The translations under genes and the position numbers were made by a program. A DNA stretch of 64,000 nt from an uncultured bacterium (GTDB lineage: Bacteria > Muiribacteriota > Ozemobacteria > Ozemobacterales > Ozemobacteraceae): contig CALEDQ010000008.1 of the NCBI GenBank assembly GCA_937949615.1, positions 620,001 through 684,000 on the forward strand, given 5' to 3'. The stretch's first letter is position 1, and every line of letters begins with the position of its first letter. Under the pieces are notes generated by a model, which was not told where the DNA came from, ran no database searches, and was given only the letters and a program-made list of their open reading frames with translations. Shown here piece by piece: positions 8,359-17,760 of the stretch.

Positions 8359-10188
8359 ATGTATATTCTTGGCATATCGGCTTACTATCACGATTCGGCT
8401 GCCTGCCTGATCAAAGAGGGCACGATCGTTGCTGCCGCCCAGGAAGAAAGATTCACCAGAATCAAACATGACAGCGAATTCCCGGTAAATGCTGTCAGAT
8501 ACTGTCTGGCCGCAGCAAAAATCAGCATCGGCGAGGTCGATGCGCTGGTTTTTTATGAAAAACCATTCATAAAATTCGAACGCCTGCTCAAAACTTACCT
8601 CAGCTTTGCGCCGGCAGGCCTGCAGTCATTTTTTCACGCCATTCCGCTCTGGTTAAAAGACAAACTATTCATGAAACCGGCAATCGCCGAAATTATGCAG
8701 CAACAGTTCGGCGGCATACCAGCCAGCATTTATTTTTATTCACATCATCGCTCGCACGCCGCTTCGGCCTTCTTTGCCTCACCTTTCGACGAAGCCGCAG
8801 TTCTCTGCCTCGATGGGGTCGGCGAATGGGCGACGACCACCGCCTGGGCCGGCAAAGACAACCTTCTCGAACAGCTCTGGGAAATCAGGTTCCCCCACTC
8901 TCTCGGCCTTTTGTATTCGGCGTTCACCTATTACACAGGCTTCAAGGTCAACAGCGGGGAATATAAACTGATGGGGCTGGCGCCTTACGGCCGTCCGATC
9001 TACCGGCAGAAGATTCTCGACAATCTCGTCGACCTCAAACCAGACGGCACCTTTCGCCTGAACATGAAGTATTTCAACTACTGCACCGGTCTCACCATGA
9101 CGAACCGGGCATTCGACGAACTCTTCGGGGGCCCGCCCAAACGCCCCGAAGACACGGTAACCACCCGCGAAATGGATCTGGCAAGGTCGGTTCAGGATGT
9201 TACAGAAGAAATTATTCTTCGCCTTGGCCAGACCATTCACAAGGAAACCGGCAAAAAAAATCTCTGCCTCGCAGGTGGCGTTGCACTGAACTGTGTAGCA
9301 AACGGTCGACTGCTGCGCGAAGGGCCGTTCGAATCAATCTGGATACAGCCGGCTGCCGGCGATGCCGGTGGTGCCCTGGGTGCTGCCCTCGGTGTCTGGC
9401 ACGAAACCATGGGCAAAGCGAGAAATCATAGCAAAACAGATCTGATGCAGGGCTGCTATCTCGGCCCCGATTTCAGCAACGACCAGATCAAAGCCTTTCT
9501 CGACCGGCATGGCATACCGGCCGATTTTCTCGAAGACTCCGATCTGTTCGCAGCCACTGCCGAAGACTTGGCTGCCGAAAAGGTAATCGGCTGGTTCAAC
9601 GGGCGCATGGAATTCGGCCCCCGCGCCCTGGGCGCCAGAAGCATAATTGGCGACGCCCGCTCTACAAAAATGCAGAAAATCATGAACATCAAAATCAAGT
9701 TTCGCGAATCTTTCAGACCATTTGCACCTTCGGTTCTGCGCGAAAAGCTCGCCGATTATTTCGAAATCGATACCGACACCCCCTACATGCTGCTTACTGC
9801 GCAGGTGCGTAAAGAAAGAATGCGGGCGCTGACAGATACTGAAAAAAATCTCACCGGCCTGCAGCTTCTTAACGTGCCCAAATCAGATATTCCCGCCATA
9901 ACCCACGTAGATGGCTCGGCAAGAATCCAGAGCGTGCATGCCGAAACCAACCCACGTTATCATGCCATGATGCAGGCCTTCGAAAAAAAAACCGGCTGCG
10001 GCGTGATCGTGAATACCTCGTTCAATGTGCGCGGCGAACCGATTGTCTGCACTCCTCTCGACGCCTACAAATGCTTCATGCGCACCGAAATGGACCGGCT
10101 CGCTCTCGGTAATTATTATCTGCGCAAAGAGTCTCAGCCGGAAGGCATTAAAGAACGCCTGAATCTTGAAGAATTTCAACCCGATTAA
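8359..10188 (+). CDS. Carbamoyltransferase, NodU/CmcH family
   Basis: The 609-residue protein begins MYILGISAYYHDSAACL, the classic start of the NodU/CmcH/HypF-like family. The N-terminal Kae1-like ATP/metal domain carries SHHRSHAASAFF, whose histidines bind the metal. Further blocks are CLDGVGEW, GEYKLMGLAPYG, LAGGVALNCVAN and, in the C-terminal YrdC-like carbamoyl-transfer domain, RMEFGPRALGARSI and FRPFAPSV. It moves a carbamoyl group from carbamoyl phosphate, via carbamoyl adenylate, to a hydroxyl of an unknown acceptor (sugar or small molecule). The ATG at 8359 fits the family start and the promoter. Followed at once by SxtJ- and DUF5989-like genes, a combination I know from many bacteria; the acceptor there is not established. 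Confidence 0.93.
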   Translation: MYILGISAYYHDSAACLIKEGTIVAAAQEERFTRIKHDSEFPVNAVRYCLAAAKISIGEVDALVFYEKPFIKFERLLKTYLSFAPAGLQSFFHAIPLWLKDKLFMKPAIAEIMQQQFGGIPASIYFYSHHRSHAASAFFASPFDEAAVLCLDGVGEWATTTAWAGKDNLLEQLWEIRFPHSLGLLYSAFTYYTGFKVNSGEYKLMGLAPYGRPIYRQKILDNLVDLKPDGTFRLNMKYFNYCTGLTMTNRAFDELFGGPPKRPEDTVTTREMDLARSVQDVTEEIILRLGQTIHKETGKKNLCLAGGVALNCVANGRLLREGPFESIWIQPAAGDAGGALGAALGVWHETMGKARNHSKTDLMQGCYLGPDFSNDQIKAFLDRHGIPADFLEDSDLFAATAEDLAAEKVIGWFNGRMEFGPRALGARSIIGDARSTKMQKIMNIKIKFRESFRPFAPSVLREKLADYFEIDTDTPYMLLTAQVRKERMRALTDTEKNLTGLQLLNVPKSDIPAITHVDGSARIQSVHAETNPRYHAMMQAFEKKTGCGVIVNTSFNVRGEPIVCTPLDAYKCFMRTEMDRLALGNYYLRKESQPEGIKERLNLEEFQPD

Positions 10189-10190
10189 GC

Positions 10191-10586
10191 ATGCAGAAAA
10201 CAAAAGAGACAACCACAAAAGAACTGAGAAACTTTGGCCTGCTGGTAGGCGCAGCGTTTGCCCTGATCGCCTGTTGGCCGACACTCTGGGGCAATCCGGT
10301 GCGAATCTGGGCGGCAGTAATGTCAATTATTCTCGCAGGCCCGGCAATCATCCAGCCGGCACTGCTGCACTGGCCATACCGCTGCTGGATGATCATCGGA
10401 GCAGTGCTTGGCTGGGTCAACACCCGCATCATCCTTGCAATACTTTACTTCGTGGCAGTCATGCCGGTCGGCCTGCTGCTGCGACTGCTCGGCAGATCCC
10501 CGCTGAAGTTGCACTTCGACCCGTCAGCAGCTTCCTACCGTGAATTACCCGAAGAGAACCAGAACGACGTCAACGAACAATTCTGA
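10191..10586 (+). CDS. SxtJ-family membrane protein
   Basis: This 131-residue protein has three or four hydrophobic segments. The N-terminal pattern (KELRNFGLLVGAAFALI), the internal W-x-x-I/V-G-x-x-L-G-W-V-N-T-R-I-I-L block and the tail L-G-R-S-P-L-x-x-x-F-D match SxtJ, named after the saxitoxin cluster, where it also sits beside a carbamoyltransferase. Its biochemical role is not known. It starts two bases after the carbamoyltransferase stop, so the two are co-translated. Confidence 0.85.
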   Translation: MQKTKETTTKELRNFGLLVGAAFALIACWPTLWGNPVRIWAAVMSIILAGPAIIQPALLHWPYRCWMIIGAVLGWVNTRIILAILYFVAVMPVGLLLRLLGRSPLKLHFDPSAASYRELPEENQNDVNEQF

Positions 10587-10605
10587 GAAAGCCAGGGGGC
10601 ACAAC

Positions 10606-10782
10606 ATGAACAGCGAAAATTCAACGAACCGGCTCGCATCTGTCGGCGAACTGATGCGCTTCCTCTGGAAACGCAAGCAATGGTGGCTGTTTCCGATCGT
10701 CATCGCCCTGCTTATTCTCGGCACCCTGCTGACCCTCGCTCAGACCTCGGCGTTGGGCCCCTTCATGTATACAATCTTTTGA
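10606..10782 (+). CDS. Small membrane protein, DUF5989 family
   Basis: A 58-residue protein with one transmembrane helix (about 30-48). The pattern E-L-M-R-F-L-W-K-R-K-Q-W-W-L-x-P-I-V followed by LLTLAQTSALGPFMYTIF is the DUF5989 signature, a family that travels with SxtJ and carbamoyltransferases. The ATG at 10606 has AGGGGG ahead; a longer in-frame start at 10540 overlaps sxtJ and is not needed. Function unknown; probably an inner-membrane partner of SxtJ. Confidence 0.85.
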   Translation: MNSENSTNRLASVGELMRFLWKRKQWWLFPIVIALLILGTLLTLAQTSALGPFMYTIF

Positions 10783-10791
10783 CAGATTGCC

Positions 10792-13176
10792 ATGAGTGAC
10801 TCAGAAACCGGCGGCATCAGAAACTTTCTCTTCAAGGCACTGTTGATCTGCCTTGTAATTCCCGGGGCTCTTCTTGCCTCGGCGGAACTGCTGCTGCGTT
10901 TTTCCGGCGCCGGTTACCCAACTTCGCTGTTTATCGAAGAAAAATCTGCAGACGGCAAACATTATCTGCGGGCCAATTATCAGGTCGGCTACCGCTTTTT
11001 TCCGGGCACCCTGGCACGTAAGCCTCTGCCAGAAATATTTCTGGCCCCAAAACCCGAAGGGGTTCTGCGCTTTTTCATACTCGGGGAATCGGCAGCCCGG
11101 GGTGAGCAACTTGCCGACTTCTCGTTTGCGCGCATGCTCGAAGCTGCCTGCAACGAAGGCAGCGACAAAAAAAGAGTTGAGGTCATCAACACCGGCATTC
11201 CGGCGATCAACAGCTGGGTTCTGCGCGAATTTGCCAGCGAGATCGTTAACTATCAGCCCGATCTGATAATTATCTATGCAGGTCACAACGAATTTATCGG
11301 GCCATACGGTCCGGCCGGGGTATTCGGCCTGGCCCGCAACCGCCTGGCCGCCCTGACCGGCATCTGGGCCTCTTCACTTCGTCTGATACAGGTTTTAAAA
11401 GGCAATCGTGTTCCTGATGCACTTGCCTCCGGCTGGCGCGGGCTCGAAATGTTTTTAAACAATCTCATTATGCCGGGCAGCGAGCTGATCGACCTCTGCC
11501 AGAAAAACTGGGCCGCCAACCTGAACGATATTTTTGCGGCGGCAAAAAATGCCGGGGTTCCGGTTATCTGGTGCCGGGTTCCGGTCAATCAGCGCGACTG
11601 CCCGCCGTTTGCCTCAGACAATTCAGGTTTGAACAACGACGACCAGAACACCCTCAAACGGGTTGCCGACCACATCGAAGCTGGCGATTTCAAAGCAGCC
11701 GAAACACTGCTGTCAGGTCTTCGCGATAAGCACGACAGCCACGCATTGTGCAGTTATTACGAAGGCCAAATAAAGCTGGCACTTGGCAATCAGGCAGATG
11801 CAAAAACTGCTTTTGAAAAAGCCGTAAGCAACGACTGCTTTCGTGTCAGAACCACGGCTCGCTTCAATGATGCCGCGGCCGCCTGTGCCAGCAGCTTCAA
11901 CGTCGCCAGCGTCGACCTTGAAAAACTTTTTGCCGAAAACAGCCCGCATGGTTGCATCGGCCGCGACCTGGTTTACGACCACGTGCATCTGACGCTCAAA
12001 GGGCATTACCTGGCCGCCAGGGGTATTTTTTCGGCAATTCTCGCCAGCAGATCAGAGCTGCCGAAAACTTTTCCGGATTTTGAAAAAATGACAGAACTGA
12101 CCGGTTTCACCGCCCAGGATGCGGTCGACAATCTGGAGCACATCATCAGCAGCATGAGCCGCCCGCCATTCACTCTGCAGCCGGGCAATCAGAATCTTAT
12201 CGCCTCGCTGACGACTGAACTCGAAGAGCTCAAAAAACAGATCAACCCCGAGATATGCCGTGTGGTTACCGGTGCCTCTGCCGGGCGCCTGCCCGGCAAT
12301 TGGGCGGCACTGCACCGACTGGCATTGCTCAGCCGTAATACGCCCGTCGAAGCGCAGTCTGCTTTTGAAAGATCTCTGGCAATAAATCCTTTCAACATCG
12401 ATACGCTGAACAATCTCGGCCTTCTGCATCTTTCATCCGGGCGGCAGAACGAAGCCGAAACCTGTTTTACAAGGGCTCTTGAACTGGCGCCGGATTTTGC
12501 CCGCGCCCATTTCAATCTTGGCCTTCTCTCTGCTGAAAAAAGATCTGACAGTTCGGCCATTGATTACTACCGTAAAGCAGTACAGGCTGACCCGACACTT
12601 GCCGGCGCCTGGCGCAACCTCGGCAATCTGCTGTTGAAAAACTCCGACCATGCCGGTGCGCTTGCAGTTTATCAAAAGGGCGCAGCAGCAAACCCCGACG
12701 ATCTGATGCTGCAGATTGGCGTCGGCAACTGTCTGCTTACCGGTGGAAAATCTGTCGAAGGCCGCGATTATTTCAAAACGACGGTCGCATCTTTTCCAGC
12801 CTCTCCTCTACCTGTCTACAGCCTTGCCCTTGCCCACGAAAAACTGAATGAAATGGCAGAAGCTGCCAGCTGCCTTGAAACAGCCGGCACTATGGGGCAC
12901 CTTCCGGCCCTGGCGAAACTTTTTGAGATGTATTTTGCCGATAAAATAACGCTGACAACAGACAAGCTTATTGCTGCAGCTGAAAATGCCTGCCGCCTGA
13001 GCGAATTTTCTGATCCGTGGTTCATGCAGATACTTGCGGCCGGCTATCTTCAAGCAGGCAAAAAAAATGCGGCCGCCGGTCTTTTAACCCGTGCCCTGCA
13101 ACTGGCGAAAAGCCAGGGCAAAACCGGCCTTGCAAGCGAAATTGCCGAAAATCTGAAAGTTGCCGTTGCAGAATAG
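10792..13176 (+). CDS. Membrane-anchored SGNH/GDSL hydrolase with C-terminal TPR repeats
   Basis: This 794-residue protein has one N-terminal membrane helix (about 12-35) and then an SGNH hydrolase domain. Block I is FILGESAARG (GES in place of GDS), block II NTGIPAINSWV, block III YAGHNEF and block V DHVHLTLKGHY, giving the Ser, Asn and Asp/His expected for esterase activity. From about residue 275, and again from about 500 to the end, helical TPR repeats follow. It is the last gene of the carbamoyltransferase/SxtJ/DUF5989 cassette. A plausible role is extracytoplasmic ester trimming or acyl transfer on the cassette product, which is inference from the domain and neighbours. Confidence 0.82.
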   Translation: MSDSETGGIRNFLFKALLICLVIPGALLASAELLLRFSGAGYPTSLFIEEKSADGKHYLRANYQVGYRFFPGTLARKPLPEIFLAPKPEGVLRFFILGESAARGEQLADFSFARMLEAACNEGSDKKRVEVINTGIPAINSWVLREFASEIVNYQPDLIIIYAGHNEFIGPYGPAGVFGLARNRLAALTGIWASSLRLIQVLKGNRVPDALASGWRGLEMFLNNLIMPGSELIDLCQKNWAANLNDIFAAAKNAGVPVIWCRVPVNQRDCPPFASDNSGLNNDDQNTLKRVADHIEAGDFKAAETLLSGLRDKHDSHALCSYYEGQIKLALGNQADAKTAFEKAVSNDCFRVRTTARFNDAAAACASSFNVASVDLEKLFAENSPHGCIGRDLVYDHVHLTLKGHYLAARGIFSAILASRSELPKTFPDFEKMTELTGFTAQDAVDNLEHIISSMSRPPFTLQPGNQNLIASLTTELEELKKQINPEICRVVTGASAGRLPGNWAALHRLALLSRNTPVEAQSAFERSLAINPFNIDTLNNLGLLHLSSGRQNEAETCFTRALELAPDFARAHFNLGLLSAEKRSDSSAIDYYRKAVQADPTLAGAWRNLGNLLLKNSDHAGALAVYQKGAAANPDDLMLQIGVGNCLLTGGKSVEGRDYFKTTVASFPASPLPVYSLALAHEKLNEMAEAASCLETAGTMGHLPALAKLFEMYFADKITLTTDKLIAAAENACRLSEFSDPWFMQILAAGYLQAGKKNAAAGLLTRALQLAKSQGKTGLASEIAENLKVAVAE

Positions 13177-13177
13177 C

Positions 13178-13205
13178 TAAATTCTGGTCAGCAGAATGCC
13201 GATAG
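13178..13205 (+). promoter_or_regulatory. Candidate flagellar (sigma-28/FliA) promoter upstream of flgI
   Basis: TAAA (13178-13181), 16 bases, then GCCGATAG (13198-13205) resembles the FliA consensus TAAA-N15-GCCGATAA, one base long in the spacer. The predicted start near 13212 lies about 35 bases before the flgI ATG. It could let flgI be transcribed on its own, apart from flgH. Confidence 0.4.
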
Positions 13206-13246
13206 TACTGGTGGAGCCTATAAAAACTACACAGGAAGATAAAAGC

Positions 13247-14341
13247 ATGGAAGCAAGACGATCCACCCTGAAACGACTTATCATCTGCGGTTGCGCCACT
13301 CTGTTCATGCTGGCCGGCAACGCTTTGCCACAGGCACTGGCGCAGGCAGAAGTCAGAATCAAGGATATTTCGCGTCTGAGCGGAAATCGTGAATATCAGG
13401 TCATCGGCTACGGTCTGGTCACCGGCCTGGACGGCACCGGCGACAAAAGCCAGATGAGTATCGAAATGATTCGTGGCATGCTGCAGAACATGGGCATGGA
13501 GCTCAATTCGCAGCAGATTCTCACCAAAAACAGTGCCGCGGTTATCGTCACCGGCATGCTGCCCTCTTATGGCAGACCGGGGGAACCGTTTGATATCACC
13601 ATCAGTTCGCTGGGTGACGCCAAAAGTCTTCAGGGCGGCGTACTGTTGCCGACACTGATGAAAGGTGGCGATGGTCAGGTTTATGCCGTGGCTCAGGGGC
13701 AGATTTCTATCGGTGGTTTCGAGAGCGCCCAGGGCGGTGCAGCAGCAAGAACTGGGCAGAAGAACCATCTGACCGTAGGATTCGTTCCGAAGGGCGCAAT
13801 CATGGAGCGCGGAGTCGATGATCGTTTTGCCAGGTCAGGCAAATTCAGCATTCTGCTGCAGGAAAAAGATTCTATCCTCACCCGCAAGGTTAAAGAGGTG
13901 ATCGACCGCCGCTACGGAACCGGCTGGGCAAACATCACCAATCCCGGACAGATCGAAATCAAGGTTCCGAGCAGCATGCAGGAAGATCCGGTCAGTTTTG
14001 CCGCCAATATTGAAAACCTGACTCTCTCTATTGATGAACCGAATCGCGTTGTCATCAATGAACGCACCGGAACTGTCATCGTTGGTAACAGCGTCAGAAT
14101 CAGCCGTGTCGTCATTTCTCACAACGGCATCAAGATTGCGGTCGATGATCAGGCGCAGGCAAATGCTCAGGGCGCACGCAACCAGCCTCAGGCCAGCATG
14201 GTGGCAGTGCAGGGCGAAACGACGGTTGACGATCTGGTTTCGGCATTGAATGCGGTAGGCGCCACTCCCAAAGATCTGATCGCGATTTTTCAGGCCATTA
14301 ATGCAGCCGGTGCCCTTCACGGCGAGCTCAAAATAATGTAA
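13247..14341 (+). CDS. flgI: Flagellar P-ring protein FlgI
   Basis: The 364-residue periplasmic protein has a signal peptide (about 1-34, cut after ALAQA) and the FlgI hallmarks VRIKDISRLSGNREYQVIGYGLV, LDGTGDKSQ, NSAAVIVTGMLP, G-x-P-F-D-I-T-I-S-S-L-G-D-A-K-S-L-Q-G-G and a C-terminal VDDLVSALNAVG. It forms the ring in the peptidoglycan layer around the flagellar rod. The ATG at 13247 is preceded by AGGAAG; an earlier in-frame ATG at 13196 overlaps the candidate promoter. It is separated from flgH by the Ehr operon and carbamoyl cassette, and followed by a TPR gene and flgJ. Confidence 0.96.
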   Translation: MEARRSTLKRLIICGCATLFMLAGNALPQALAQAEVRIKDISRLSGNREYQVIGYGLVTGLDGTGDKSQMSIEMIRGMLQNMGMELNSQQILTKNSAAVIVTGMLPSYGRPGEPFDITISSLGDAKSLQGGVLLPTLMKGGDGQVYAVAQGQISIGGFESAQGGAAARTGQKNHLTVGFVPKGAIMERGVDDRFARSGKFSILLQEKDSILTRKVKEVIDRRYGTGWANITNPGQIEIKVPSSMQEDPVSFAANIENLTLSIDEPNRVVINERTGTVIVGNSVRISRVVISHNGIKIAVDDQAQANAQGARNQPQASMVAVQGETTVDDLVSALNAVGATPKDLIAIFQAINAAGALHGELKIM

Positions 14342-14468
14342 TTCGGGAACTGTCACAAAAAATATCTGTCTTTTTCTTGCTATTTTTGCCCGGGGTATGA
14401 TATTAGTTACGGCAACGTTCTGAATATTTCACAGCAGATCAGAAATCCCCTATGAGGTTACCACCTGA

Positions 14469-15317
14469 ATGGTTGCTCCAATTTCGATTGAAGAAAAGGA
14501 TCTAGCCAACCAGCATCTGGAACGTTCAATTTCCCTGGCCATGACCGGCAAATATGATCAGGCGATTGAAGAAGCCAGAAAAGCGGTTAAAATTGATGCT
14601 GACTTTTTTCAGGCATATAACAAACTCGGTGACTACTATCTGAAAAAAGGCCAGATCAAAGAGGCAATCGACGCATACCGTCAGGCTATCCGCATTCAGC
14701 CAGAGAGTCAAAACTCGCATTTTGATCTTGGGCGTTCGCTTGCACTGATCGGGGATTATGATAACGCTCTGACCGAACTCAGTCAGGCCTATCAGCTCAA
14801 ACCTTCGCACACCGAAATTCTTGGCCACATTGGCCGGGTTTATCTGGCAATCGGGTCTGTAGAAGATGCCATCACCAATCTGAATAACGCTCTTGCAGCC
14901 AACCCTGAAGACGTTATGGTGTCTTTCTCACTTGCCTGCGCCTATCAGAGCCGCGGCGAGATGAATAAGGCTAATCCGCTTTTTCAGATGGTGATCAACA
15001 GATATTCAGAACTGGCGCGCCATAAGAATCGCTTTGCCGAGGGGCACTATTACATCGGCCGGTCATTTTTTCTTATGGGCGACACACACAAAGCGGTTGA
15101 GCATCTTGAAAAGGCAGTCGAATTCGACACTGATGAAGTAGATCATCATTACAGTTTCGGCATGCTTTACAGCGATGCTGACGCATTCTGTGCCCTTGCT
15201 GAAGCGCAGTTCGACTGTGGCCAGAAAGAAGACGCACGCCAGAATCTTGGCAAGGCCCTCAAACTTGAACCACAGAACCAGAAATTCATAAAAATCAAAA
15301 ACGAACTGGGGTTGTAA
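14469..15317 (+). CDS. TPR-repeat protein in the flagellar cluster
   Basis: This 282-residue protein lacks a signal peptide and is built from about six TPR repeats (for example NQHLERSISLAMTGKYDQAI, AYNKLGDYYLKKGQIKEAI, SHFDLGRSLALIGDYDNAL). It should act in the cytoplasm as a protein-protein scaffold. It lies between flgI and flgJ, so a flagellar assembly role is possible but is not shown by the sequence. The 127-base gap ahead of it holds a -10-like TATGAT (14396-14401) without a convincing -35. Confidence 0.75.
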   Translation: MVAPISIEEKDLANQHLERSISLAMTGKYDQAIEEARKAVKIDADFFQAYNKLGDYYLKKGQIKEAIDAYRQAIRIQPESQNSHFDLGRSLALIGDYDNALTELSQAYQLKPSHTEILGHIGRVYLAIGSVEDAITNLNNALAANPEDVMVSFSLACAYQSRGEMNKANPLFQMVINRYSELARHKNRFAEGHYYIGRSFFLMGDTHKAVEHLEKAVEFDTDEVDHHYSFGMLYSDADAFCALAEAQFDCGQKEDARQNLGKALKLEPQNQKFIKIKNELGL

Positions 15318-15320
15318 ACA

Positions 15321-15629
15321 ATGAGCAGTTTTCTTGTCAGTCCGACTCTCCAGAACGCACGTGCCAAAGAGCTTCCTGAAGCAAAAAAAAAGGAACTCGA
15401 CAAGCTGAAAAAAGCCTGTGCCGATTTTGAGTCGATCTTCATGCATCAGATGCTGAAGGAAATGCAGAAAACTGTCAAAAAAACCGGTCTGGTGCATGGT
15501 GGGCAGGCAGAAGAGATATTCTCTGACATGCTCGATGAAGAAAGAGCAAAAACAATGCAGATTGGTATTGGCGATGTATTGTTCATGCAGCTTTCAAAAG
15601 CCATTGTGCCCCCGGCCAGACCTCGGTGA
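15321..15629 (+). CDS. flgJ: FlgJ-like rod-binding protein (short, no muramidase domain)
   Basis: This 102-residue protein matches the N-terminal Rod-binding domain of FlgJ: L-x-K-A-C-A-D-F-E-S-I-F-M-H-Q-M-L-K-E-M followed by G-G-Q-A-E-E-I-F-S-D-M-L-D-E-E. In enteric FlgJ this domain caps the growing rod and a second domain cuts peptidoglycan. Here only the cap domain exists, as in many non-enteric bacteria. The M23 peptidase two genes downstream could supply hydrolysis, but that is speculation. The start is three bases after the TPR gene stop. Confidence 0.85.
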   Translation: MSSFLVSPTLQNARAKELPEAKKKELDKLKKACADFESIFMHQMLKEMQKTVKKTGLVHGGQAEEIFSDMLDEERAKTMQIGIGDVLFMQLSKAIVPPARPR

Positions 15630-15678
15630 AACCGGAACTCCGGAATTTTCACGGTAAACCCGCGAAAGGAAAGCAATT

Positions 15679-16968
<1,290 letters not shown>

Positions 16969-16973
16969 CCCTG

Positions 16974-17681
16974 ATGACTAAGCAGAACACAGGCAACATG
17001 GTTTCGTACGTACGCTTTTTGCTGATTCTGACCGGTCTGATAATGCTCAATTTCAACACCCCGGTGCAGAGCAGCAGCGACATTTCTCTCAATGCTGACT
17101 TTACCTTCATCCAGCAGAGCGGTCCCGGGATTTTTCAACTCGGCAGAATACTTATAGCAACTGTTTCTGCCAAAGCCAGTATTTATCAAAACGATCTTCT
17201 CAGCCGTCTGCAAAAAGCCGGCCTGTTGAAAGAAAGCGATAAAGACGGGCGATCATTCAGAATCGTCAGTGTTAGCAGCAGACATGCAGCTTCAAAACAG
17301 AACTGGCCAGTCAAAGGCGCCATTTCTTCCGGTTTCGGCATGCGCCGACACCCGGTAACCAGACGAAATTCCTTTCACAACGGCATTGACATCAAAGCCA
17401 GACAGGGCACCAGTATTACCAGCCCGGCAGAAGGCGTTGTCGTCAGCGCCGGACGTGCTGGCCTCATGGGTCGAATGGTTAAAATCAGAACCCGAACCGG
17501 AAAAACTCTTTATTTCGGGCATCTGCACAAAATCAAATGTAAAAAAGGTGACCAGATAAAACTTGGTCAGCTTCTTGGCACCGTAGGATCTTCAGGTCGG
17601 GCGACCGGCCCGCATCTCCACTTCTCTGTGGTTTCTGCCGGTCGTTTTATCAACCCGCTCAAGTATCTTTCAGCAGACTGA
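16974..17681 (+). CDS. M23-family metallopeptidase (LytM domain), secreted or anchored
   Basis: The 235-residue protein has a hydrophobic N terminus (about 12-28, signal or anchor) and a C-terminal LytM domain from about residue 110. The zinc-site motifs are present: HNGIDIKA (His, Asp) and GPHLHFSV (His-x-His). The family cuts peptide cross-links in peptidoglycan or acts as a degenerate activator; all metal ligands are intact, so activity is expected. It starts five bases after rho and is probably co-transcribed. Confidence 0.88.
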   Translation: MTKQNTGNMVSYVRFLLILTGLIMLNFNTPVQSSSDISLNADFTFIQQSGPGIFQLGRILIATVSAKASIYQNDLLSRLQKAGLLKESDKDGRSFRIVSVSSRHAASKQNWPVKGAISSGFGMRRHPVTRRNSFHNGIDIKARQGTSITSPAEGVVVSAGRAGLMGRMVKIRTRTGKTLYFGHLHKIKCKKGDQIKLGQLLGTVGSSGRATGPHLHFSVVSAGRFINPLKYLSAD

Positions 17682-17760
17682 ATCAGTTATTCTCAGTCTG
17701 TCCGGCCAAAATGCCGATAGGTTTGATGGTATACCTTTTCATCAGACGGAGATCTGTCGC

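Noticed and set aside
17713..17720. A third flagellar -10 octamer, GCCGATAG
   Set aside because: No TAAA-like -35 lies 15 or 16 bases upstream.
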